DNA from: Antedon mediterranea
Lineage: Eukaryota > Echinodermata > Crinoidea > Comatulida > Antedonidae
Assembly (NCBI RefSeq): GCF_964355755.1
Contig: NC_092672.1
Location: 18,098,501 to 18,162,500, forward strand
Length of the DNA stretch: 64,000 bases
Reading direction: 5' to 3'
How positions within the stretch are numbered: position 1 is the first letter of the stretch; each line of letters starts with the position of its first letter. Shown piece after piece: positions 46,901-58,900 of this stretch. The translations under genes were made by a program, and so were the position numbers. The notes below the pieces were generated by a model. The model did not search any database, had not been told where the DNA came from, and saw only the letters and a list, made by a program, of their open reading frames with translations.

Positions 46901-49900
46901 CCCTGCCATGGTTTACCATGTTTTCCTTATTAGAAATGAAAGGAAACTAACAGGAAAGTAAAACGACCCGTAGGAAGACCAAGAAATATTATAACTGGAT
47001 GAATCAAATAAAGAAAGACTTACAAGGACTAGTAGACACTAACACAATAACAAACCATCCTGCCATAAACAGAAAAAAATGGAAACAAATTGTGGAAAGC
47101 GTAATGTCGGAAGACGGAAAACGTTAGCAACCTTATTAGATTTTTGCTATACTTTGTAGTGTAGTAGAATAATCCTTTCTTTGTTGTTAAGCCCAAGTTT
47201 TAATTAGTTGTTTATCTTTTTGTTAGAACTTCCTTTGCTGTTTATGTCATTATGTCATAAACTATGTGGTAATGCATGAGAGCTTTCTGTTTTTCTATAG
47301 ACACTGACCAATAAGGGCCAGTTTACCCTTTAAAATATATGACTTTATTTAAAGCTAACTTACGTTTTACTGTACTGCAGTATAATTACATTACCGAACT
47401 AAGTTTTAAGTTCGCGTTGATTGGAAGTTTACATTACCGAACTAAGTTTTAAAGTTCGCGTTGATTGGAAGTTTGTGCTAGTTTGGCATATTGCACTAAA
47501 AAAACTATATTTGATCGACTGTATTGTACATATTGAAGACTGTTCGTTTTATTTTGAATATTGGCTCTTTGTATAGGTGAGTGATTGAACACCAATTTAC
47601 TTTGTTCTATATTTAAAGTTCATTATTGTATAAGTATATTACTGTTGTTATTATTTACAGTTAATGCTGTTTTAATGGAAGTCATTACAGTATACTGTAG
47701 TATAACTTAACATGACATTATTATCAATTATGTTTAAACCTATTTTTATAAATGGAATGTTTCCATGATTGGTGTGTTACTGTTAGGGTAAGCAGGCTCA
47801 AGATAGACCTATTACTGTATATCATATAGGCATTGTATAGATCAGCAAATTGTTATTTTCCTCTTTTACTTATTTATTGTTCTTTAAGACAATGTTTCAT
47901 TTTCCTTTTTCATTATGTTATTTTTGAGACAACGATTGCCATTATGAAGTCGTTTTATGACTATTGCCATGTAAGGCTGATAATGTACTTATGGTACATT
48001 CAATGTTAAACTATTTTAGACAGTATACTGTATTATTATACTGTATCCGAAGAACCACTGGTTCTCGGACACCGAAATTATCTGTATAAAGTAGACTGCT
48101 ATATAAATTAACTGTATTCATCTACCGTAAGGCGAAAAACGCAAGACGGAGGTCAAGGTCGCCGTTGGAAGCGGTAGCTACCTTATCTTGAATAACCTTA
48201 TCGGCGCCTTAGATAAGTCATACTTTCCGTTCTCTATTGTTTTATTTTTTTTTTATTCTAGTTTGGTCGAATAAACCGTGTTTTGTTCCATTTAAATTTA
48301 TGTTCTGATGTTTTTGTATTTGAGTTACGTTTGCGCTATATTTATTCGTTAAGATTAATTATAAAAGTTGCGGAAACAAACCTGGGTTACATTTATTTAT
48401 GTGCCTTTTCACAATGTTAGTTGTGTTTTAACACATTATTTAACAGGCTTTGCCTTTGTTGCACGTATTCCACCTTAAGCTTTTATTAATGATGGCCACA
48501 ATTATATTTGTGAGGTAATTATATTCAACTTTAACATCGTGTCTGTACTGTGTGTGGAGTGCCTTGCATTCACTTTGACAATTTCGGATTACGATACAGA
48601 CACGGTACCTTTACTTGAGGGTATGCGAGCAAAGTGAGCGTACTGTCAAGTATATCTAATTAAAGATGTTATATAAATAAGAAATAGTTGAAAATTACAG
48701 GTGTGTTTTACCTCCAATTCTTTTACTTTCATTTCTTCCATTTCCTGAAAATGTTTGTCCCTCATTGATTGTAAATTCTTAATTCTTTGTTCTTGTTCTT
48801 CCCTTTCTCTGTCTTTTTCTTGCATCTCCTGTATCTGTCTTTGTTGTTCTGAACTGAGCACAGCTTGGAATCGTCTCATGTCATTCATCTGTAGTCTCTG
48901 CATTTCAAGAAATTGGTCATTGGCCATTTGCCAAGTTCGTTTTAGGTTGTCATGTTCACTTTTTTCTTTTTCTAAGCGCTTACAAACTAATTGAAAAAAA
49001 AAAATTTATGATTATATAGTGTTCCTCAATCTGTAATGATGATTTACACTGTGTTTCTGCTGCATACCCTCAAAATACTGTAATTTTTTTAAATTAAAGT
49101 TTGCTCGAACAAACTTTGCTAATGTAGACTACTTTAGGTGTGGTGTGATGACAACTTGTAATTAAAATTATTAGACAGAGACAACACATTTTAACACGGA
49201 CAAACTTGTGGTTTGCACCATATAAAACAATGATCATTTATTTTGTTCATAACATCAGTGCAAACATGCAAAATATAAACTTGTAATATTCCAGAAACCA
49301 GAAATTGTAAAGTTATACAGTATTTCAAATTTTTTGTTGTCGCAAAACAAAGTCATTAAGAGTAAACAAACAATAAATTCAGAAGCAGGAAGATCACGAT
49401 AATCAAAAAATCAAATCCACCAACCATCAAAGAGTTCTTTACTGCGAGCATCAACTTCTTCTTGCAGGACTGATTTCTGTTTATTCAATACTGCTACATA
49501 CATCTCAAGATCTACCCTTGAAGCCTTCTCATTGTCTAAGGTATTACTTAGTTCTTGAATCTACAAGAATTTAAATCAAAATAATAATCGCAGAAGGTTC
49601 ACTGGAAAAACATTAATTGCTCAATAATACGGGCATGACGTATGTTACAACACTACACATCTATCTGCTAGTGTGGGGGCGGTTATCAACGCTCTGTTAA
49701 AAGTCCTACGAATTTCGAATGCAAAAATCGTTTATAATTTATATTTACTCTTTTATGGTTTAGTTGGTTGTTAGGTCATCAACCACGTACAAGCTTTTAG
49801 CTTTTTGTTGATGGACCTTTTCGTCTTTTAATGTAATTTATTCTATGTTTAATGACATTTTTCTTTTCTCTTGAATGAAAATGAATAAAATGAAATATAT

Positions 49901-52900
49901 CAGGGAAACATGACATTAAATGAATTGCAAGTATCTTAAACTAAACTTCAAAGGTTGCAATTCGATGATTATATGAACAACTACTGTAATTAATGAAAAT
50001 GAGAGATGTCCAACATTTATTAAAATGTTAATTTTGTGGCTTTCTCGAAAGCTTTTACCAATTGTTCTAAACCGAAGAATCTGAAGGCCTTGATAAAAAG
50101 CACAAGACCACTTGTTCTGAGTGATCTAAGGTACGAAGTGCCATGTACAGTTCCTTCTAAAAGGGGACATGAATTGGTAAATTTTAGAGTTACATACTGT
50201 AAACATGTATAACATTAAAGATTAGAACTTGTCTTCATTAAAAAAAGAGCTTTCATTTATTAATTAAACGGTTATCAAGAATTTGATGATGTCACGAAAG
50301 GTCCTCACAGTATGTTGGCAAAAAGAAATAGAAAATTGTCTTAATTGTCTATTGTTAGTAAAACGCTTTACAGTATTTAATAATGCCGTATGGCACCAGG
50401 GTGCACTAATAAAGGTTACTACAAAATCAGGAAATTCTACGGAAATGGCTCAACACAACGCAACTAAAACCATCCACCGCCAGTGAGCATTTCGAAAAAG
50501 ATTGCTATATGAAAGACTTGAAAGCATAGCTTTTTAAAAAAAAATTATTCTGTCCCTACATTGATTGATTTTCAAGCTATAAAAAAGTTACAAAAAATTC
50601 TAGGCCTAACCCGACAGTATCCGACGACATGGAGAGACGATCGCGAATGTATGGAGGCTAGAGAGAAATGCTACCCTTTTAAAGCCTAGTTTCCTCTGTC
50701 TTCATCAATTATCGTACCCAGCCATAACAGTACATAGCATTGGCGTTTGTCACCACCGTTTTTCCGCAGCGCCTATGCTTATACACTGTCGCACTGAAAA
50801 CGCTATGTTATTTTTGTTTTTCACGTTCAGCTGGTCACGAATGTTCACCAGATGAGAGGCTGACGTATACCTTGTTGATTTATAAACTCTAGGCCTTACT
50901 ACAAGATGTGTACTACTGTGTGTTTAGGTTGAGGATGTGATATACACTACAAGCATGTGTATGCGAGTTTAGCGTAATGGTTATGTAACCAGCCTTTCAA
51001 TTAACAATAGCTTCAGCTGACTACAATACAACAGCAACGGCAAAATCAAAAGGGTGAATTTGAAAAGAAATAGGGATTTGAAAAGAAATAGGGTTTTATT
51101 AAACTACTCGCATCAAAAAACCTTGACCACATATCTATCTGTATTTTCATTTTGGGAAAGATCTTGTAATTACTTTTTGAGTAATCCTGCTAACAAACAA
51201 ACATACAAACAAACACTTACTAAGTGATCGCTTACATATACAAGTATTAATTTTTTTAAATACCTTTTCTTCTAAGTCAGTTGCAGATCGTTTTGTTGAC
51301 TTTGAACCTGTCAAATCAGACATCATTTGCTAAAATAAACAAAAAAGAATTTAGTGTTTTTAATAAATAAGAAACCTTTGTTAGAACTTTTACATGCAAT
51401 TGGGATGTAAACAAACAAAAAATAAATATACCTCAAGTTGTAGTTTAAGATGCTTATTTTGTCTTTCAGATGCTTCTAATTTCTGTTTCTGTTTTTTAAG
51501 ATCTTCCTCTAGTGGTATGATGATAGACTTTAACAAATCGGAGTCCTTCCTGGCCTGTATCGTTCAATACAATTTGATGTTAAACAATGTTACATAAAAT
51601 TATTAGTAAACTGCAAGCTACATTTACTGAGTCTTCACTTGAAGAAATGATACTTGTACTAAAATGTCTATTACAGTACCAACAAAATACATTCTAAAGA
51701 CCAAAGTAATAAGATAAATATTTTGGCACATATGGCGTTTCATATGTATACTACTTGCTTAAAATCCATCTGGGCAAACATGTACATGTCATATGGTTGG
51801 ACAAGAATTCTTGGTGCATACGATTATCTGGTTGTTTAGTTTCAGCCGCATGCGATTGGCTGCTCACTCGAAAATGAATTTTTGTAATTTCAAAGATCGA
51901 ACAACTAAGATGATGTGCAATGCACTATGTTACGTTTTGACAATGTGGAGACACACATGCGTGTACATTTAATTTTAGTTAATTTTACGCCTACTGGTAA
52001 ACAGTTTACAGAGTAATGGAATTTTCCTCAAGAACAGGAAAACTGGATCTTATTGTTATCTTTATTCCCACCCAGATCCACCTTGCCCTGCGTGGTAGTA
52101 ATGTCGGTGATATATACCTAGGCCCATATTGGCATTTTAGTTGCTAGATCGCTCATACGAGTACAACCACTACACTTGTTATTGTAACAAACACTTGGCA
52201 ACACTCTTATAATACCGGTCACAATTTATATTTCAACAATTGTCGAAAAATTTTGAAATCAAAATAATTACAGACTTGGGGCAAGTCTAAGACCGAACCT
52301 GTATGAATGATAGATTTGGTTTTAAAGCGGAAACAGTTATGGCAAATTTTATGTTCAAATCTATAACACTACAATTGGATAGCCTTTTTCGTTAATTGAC
52401 TATTCTTGGCCACTCGCACTGGTTAAACTAAAGGTGTGAAACCAAATTAAGTGCAATCTTGTATCAGACTGGAATGGCACAGAGCATTTGCTCATACAAA
52501 TTATACTTTGCTAATTATTTGGTTGGAATAAGGGGATGATCACAATACCGATTCCAATTTGTTTTGGTCAAATATTTGTGTGGATTTTCCATGATTCATT
52601 TCTATAGGTATAGGCCTAATTAAAAATTAATTTGGGAAACTGACTGACAATTCGGACATGAGAGGTGGGACAAAAGAAAATCTTAAAAACACATGGTGTT
52701 GATGGGGGTCTGAACAGTTTGGTGGGTAAGTATAGATATATCAAAAACATTTTTAAAATGCATCTTGAATGAAAAATATTTTTTACTTGGCTTAATTTGA
52801 TTCACCTGATTCATACTCTGTTCTAGAGACTCGTCTTCAGTATTGGCACTAGGTACATCTCTTGACACTGTCAAACTTTTAATAGACTTTGTCACTGCAC

Positions 52901-55900
52901 TTAATATACCTTTATCACTAAAATAAGGAATCAAAAAAATACTTGAATTGTCAAAGGAAAGAAACCAAACTCTTTATTTTATTATATGATGCCTCCCAAC
53001 TAATGCTTTTAAATTTATAGGCAGGGCAGTCTATAATGTTTGCATTTGTGCAAGGCAGTGATTGTTTTTTGTTGTTGTATTGTTAGTTAGTGCAATTATG
53101 CTTTGTTATCTTTTGTTTTCTTTCTGGATGTATTTATCTTGTTTTCTGGTTCAGTACCATTTCATTTTGCATTGATGTTAATTTGGTAATATCTAATATT
53201 TTTTCTTATACTGATTGCAACAAGATTATTCAAATTGAATTAAGGTTTGGAAATATATTTTACTTGCCTTTCTCCAGAAGCATTTTCATTGATATAGTGA
53301 TGAAGTTTCTGTAGTTCCTCTGTTAGGCGATCATTTGCTTCTAATAACTTTAGTCGCTCTTGTTGATAAGTTGCACTTATTTCTTCTGTGGTAACAGCAA
53401 CTGCTTCTGTAATACAAGTATTTGAGATGAGATCCTACTAAAAGGTTAGTTTGCTTCTCACATTGGAATCACTCATGTCATAAAAAAGATAAACAAATCA
53501 TGAACCAATATAGAAAAGTAGCAAAAATAAACAATTAACAGAAACAACATATAGCTATGTTTGTTATGAAACACTCCCCAAAAAATATTAAATATTAATT
53601 CTGTAGTTTATCATTTTAAATGTCCTGAAAAACTTTCAACTAGTGTATGTATAACAGTAGCATCTTTGAGATGCTTTCTACTGTACATGTTTCTGTTAAT
53701 TGCTTATTTTTGTTATTTATTCGATTGGTTCATTATAAGTTAGTTTTATACTATACAGTTAACTTCTTGTTGATTTATTGTTACTCAGTGGTTTTGTTTT
53801 CAGGAATAAAATTATGTACAATTTTATTAATCAAAATTATAACAAAGGAGTTACTTCCTTAATATAAGCTCTGTCTACACTATTAAACTTTATGTGACAA
53901 CAAAATGTGCCCAAGTATGGACATGATGATGTCATATCACTACCATATTTAGGCATATCACTACCATATTTTGCATATCACTACCATACAGTATTTGAGC
54001 ATATCACACCTTTTTTGTCAAACCAGTTTGATAGTGTAGACAGAGCTTTATTAATGTTTTTAACTACTGCCTCAGTTTAGGTTGTACTACACATGGGGAA
54101 TAGTATTTATACTCCTTTTATTAACAAGAAATGTGAACCTGCTGTGTATTCATGAATAAATGTTAATTTCTATTTAAATGCATTAGCTTTATTTGATTTG
54201 ATCACTTTATTTCAGAATAAATATTCCATATATACTATATATACAACAACAAATAATAACAAAACCGAAAATCAAACTAAAATAGCAGTTTTTCCCACTT
54301 AGTGTAGAGATTTGAATATCGGAACAAATAGTTTGTGGTACACCTAACCAAATCGTTTTCACTATTCACAACTCTTAATCTAAAACCATAGACGCACTTG
54401 CGTACATGCTCGTAAAAAGAGGGAATTCCCCCGTGGCAAACATTTACAACAAAAAATGAATGAATACTGTACCATCAACCATCTTCTGCATGGAAGCAAT
54501 GTCTTGTTGATGTTTAATTTTTAAGTCATTTAACTCTTCATATTTAGAAGTCTCTGCAAATGCTGTCAAAGTCTTCATTTCTTCTAGTTCCTTACTGAAA
54601 TTATCCCGTTGTTCTTGAATGCTATTTGCTTCTTTGACCAACTCAGCTATAAATAAAAAGTTCAGTTTGGACATTTAACACTAAAATTTTCATCATTTTT
54701 ATATAACACACCTTAGTAGATTCTTGTCATTTGTTAGGAGGATTGTGGGACATATGTTGTTCAATAAAAACTCCACTGAACTCTTACATCATCAAGAGTG
54801 CAATTTATTTATATATATGCGAGTGTAATTTTGTTAAATGTTGTTATTTGCTCGTTCATTACTAGGGATTTTCATGTCGACTGTTACCATTTATGGTATG
54901 CACATGCGATAGGGGAGTAGCATGTTGAGCACTTGTTTAGTGGCATTTTGGCATTCGTTATCTAACATGAGTTTGAGTGGACATATGACATCATAACACA
55001 GCAAAAGTTTACCAAAATAATGGTGGAGAATGATTTCGCAATGATTTTATGAGAATGTAGTAAAGTGAATTTCAGTAAAATTATATTTCCAAACTGTGAA
55101 TTATTAGTTTTTATTGGTTATTTTTAATAAAGCTTTTAATAATACAGGTTATGGTCTAGGACACCAGCCACAAAATTAAGGATCCTAAGCTGTACACTTA
55201 GCCTGGCCTAAGCCAGTGTACTGCCACCGGTCCAGCGCAGTGGAATAGCTCCTTTATACCTTCTCTTGCAAGAAAGAGCTCTTTGAACTTGGCTCTTTTT
55301 TGTGCAAAGTCTGCTTCCATTCCTTGTCTTTGTTGTATTAATAACTGCTGGTTTTTCTGCAGTTCTATATTCTGACTTTTAAGTATTGATATTTCATTGT
55401 CCTGGGTACCTGAAAAAACAATAAATTAACACAACAATTCAACAACACATTGTTCTAGAAATTATAATATGTTTGCTAGATCAGCAGATTGGACCGGTCA
55501 TCACAAACATATTTCAAACAAAATGTCTAAATGCATTGTTAATCATCATTAATCATGTGTTATAAAACAGATAAAATATTATTTTCCTCAGCACATTTTA
55601 CTTTCTTTGTATAATTCGCTTATATTACCACATTTACTATATTGCAATATTATATGGTCAGCTGATTAGTGATTACCATTGAAATTTACGGTTCAGGGAC
55701 GATTCGGCCCGGGACTATTCGGCCCACTTTTGGAAACGTCTCACTTTAGACCAAATTCATATTCATTTTTTTGGGTATTTATCAAGTTTTTAAAGGTGTT
55801 TAACAATCCGTATTTTATTGATATTGACAAAGTTGATATAATATATAATAAATTACTAAAAAAACGTAATTTTATATTCAATTTATTACTTCGAAAACCT

Positions 55901-58900
55901 TGTTTATTTCTTGCATTCGCCAAGCGGCCAACAGAGGGCGTAACTTGTTTACATCGTTCGCGTGACTAAAAATTGATCATTTTCGACAATGTTTTCAAAA
56001 TGTTTGCTTTATTGCATCTTTATCCCTAGTAGTACTACACCATATAGTCTCTCTGGAAATAACGTTTGGGGAAAAAATTAATTTTGTGCTTATAAAATGC
56101 CGATAAATTTAAGTGTGCCGAATCGTCTCAGGGCCGAATCGTCCCGGGCCGAATAGTCCCGGGCTGAATCGTCCCAGGGCCGAATCGTCCCGGGCCGAAT
56201 CGTCTCAGGGCCGAATCGTCCCGTTACCAAATTTACATAGAATTTTCATTTTTTTAAAACGTGTTGTTTCGAATATTAAACTTTGAACCATCTAAAACTG
56301 CATCAGAACCTTTGTTTAAACAAGAAATATTTCTTACAAAAAACGCTGCTCGCTTGTTGACGTAACAGTTTTAAAGATATATTGTCTCCCTAAAATTGGT
56401 TTTTTTCGTGCCGCTGCTCTAGCCAGCTATGTCCCATGAGGACATATTCATTAATAAGCTGTTTCATAGCGGTAGCTTTAGTATCTAAGGTCTGCCAATT
56501 TGCAAACTCAACTATAATTTATAGGTCCCAGTTGCTGGACCCAAAAAACGTCTGGGAAAAGAGAGTCTATGAGGGCTCACGGTTCAACGATTTTGGATTC
56601 TTGCCCTTTGATTGGTTGATGCGAATCAACAGATTGTGGAAGAATTTTCACTTGTACCACATACGTTGTCTCTAGAGGGTTGCATGCCTGCAACAGTTTA
56701 GGTTGAGGTCACACATAAACAGGCTACTGCACAGCACAGTAAAGTTCAAAATTGACCATTTTTGAATTAGTAGATTATTATTTGTAGGCAAAAAATACAT
56801 TGTTGGAAAGGTACACATTCCTGTTCTTTCAAATGCTGTGTATAAAATTAACTAGTGAAAAAATGGGCATGTGATTCATAAATATAGAACTATCTGTGAT
56901 TTGTATGTATCTTTGAGATTAAAGGACATCTTTTTAATAATTAATCATAAATTAATCAAAAGAACAATGATTAATTTTAAAATTTCGAGCGGCGTTTTTT
57001 GTAAGAAATATTTCTTGTTTAAAATTTGCTTTCGAATGTGTCATTTTAATGATATTCACTTTATGATGAGCAATTATTATATACTATTTTTTTTAATCTC
57101 TCTTTACAGGTCCTGGAGTATAGAAGATGGGATTTTCATTGGCAAATCTCACCGTTTAAGGTACAAATATATTATTTTATGATGATAAATAAATGTCATT
57201 GTTAAGAATAAGATTCTTTAAATGTAATGATTTAAACGTACCTGTACATCAACGGCGTGGTGTTATATTTATTTGCAAGAAATGATGACGTAGAGACAAT
57301 ATAAATATTACTGTAAAATACTTCATTGAATATATAAAATATAAAAATTTAAGAAATAATTTTGAGTGATAGGCGGATAATTTCATTTTATGGTAGGAGA
57401 TGAGGCGAGTAAACTTTCCTTATGCATGCTCAGCACATGGTTTTGCTGACTCGATCCCGGAGATTCCCCTTTTAAAGTAAAATATCAACAATAATGATAC
57501 TATAGACGTAAAGGTGACCTGAATTAAACATTTTAGAGTTACATACTGTAAACATGTATAACATTAAAGATTACAACTTGTCTTCATTACAAAGAGAGCT
57601 TTCATTTATTAATTTCAAGTTCAGGTAATTAGCATAGAAGACATCTGATTTGACAGGGATTTTATGACGTCACGAAAGGTCCTTACAATTCAACGCAATC
57701 TTAATCGCGATGATACACATGCAGTATGGCAGATATTGAGACAATAGAAAACTGGCTCAGGTACACGCATGAATTTTAAATATAATATCTGGTTAATTGT
57801 ACATAGATCAAATATTTGTATAGATAAGATGAAAAAACATGAATTTCCCTTAAAATGGTAAAATACCAAATTTGGCAAAATTCTGATATAAAAACTAGGA
57901 AGACCTTTTTTCAGTAGTTAGGTAGTTTAACCTAATGTAATTAACGTGTCTGGTGACTCCCTAGAAGGTGAAAAAAAAAGATGGTGGATATACAGTACAG
58001 TGGATATACAGTACAGTGGATTGTACATTTTTTTTTGGTTTTTATCAAGTTTTTAAAGGTGTTTAACAATCCGTATTTTATTGATATTGGCAATGTTGAT
58101 AAAATAAATTACTAAAAAAAACCAAAGTTTATATTCAATTTCTTACTTCGAAAACTTTGTTTATTTTGTGCATTCGCCAAGCGACCAACAGAGGGCGTAA
58201 ATTGTTTACATCGTTAACGTGACTAATGATAATTTTCGACAATTTTTTCTAAATGTTTGCTTTATTGCATCTTTATCCATACTACAGTTACAGTAGGTCT
58301 TAGCCTAGTAGGGCCTAGTAGTACTAGACCTACAACATATAAATTATGCCGTGGCTATTAAAGATACGGTACCATATCCTAACTTCAGTGACGTAATGCA
58401 ATTTTACCGTACCTTTAGCAAACGGAAGTTAGGATACGGTACCGGCGTATAAATGTATTCTATATCTGTCCTGAAAATAAAGTTTGGGGGAAAAAGCTTA
58501 TTTATGCTTATAACTGTGCCGAATTGTCTCAGGGCTGAATCGTCTCAGGGCCGAATCGTCCCGCTACCGTATCAGCTAGGCCTAGGCTAGGCCCCTCTAC
58601 TCTAGCTAGCTAGGCCTAGCCTAGTAGCCTAGCTAGTACAGTAGTACTAGTAGAGTACTACTGTACTCTATCTAGCCTAGGCTAGGCTAAGTAGGAGGTT
58701 TACTTACTAATAGTAGTAGGCTATGCCTACTTGGTCTATCATTTAGGTAGAATAAATAATTGTAGCATACGTTTACCTGGAACAGTCACATCCCCTGGTT
58801 CAATAAAAGGTTCTAGGCCTAGCTGCCCATAAACGCCAACATACCGGCCACCGCCCGTCAATGAATCCCCGGGTGGTACACAACCTTCTCCGGCTGCTGC

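Noticed and set aside
47970-48420. Possible solo LTR with TATA-like and AATAAA signals
   Set aside because: Terminal TG...CA limits and a 4-6-base target duplication could not be fixed; no retroelement coding sequence nearby.
55679-55969. 96-codon plus-strand frame starting FTVQGRFGPGLFGPLLETS
   Set aside because: Lies wholly within the 8-bp-TSD MITE and reflects its subrepeats.
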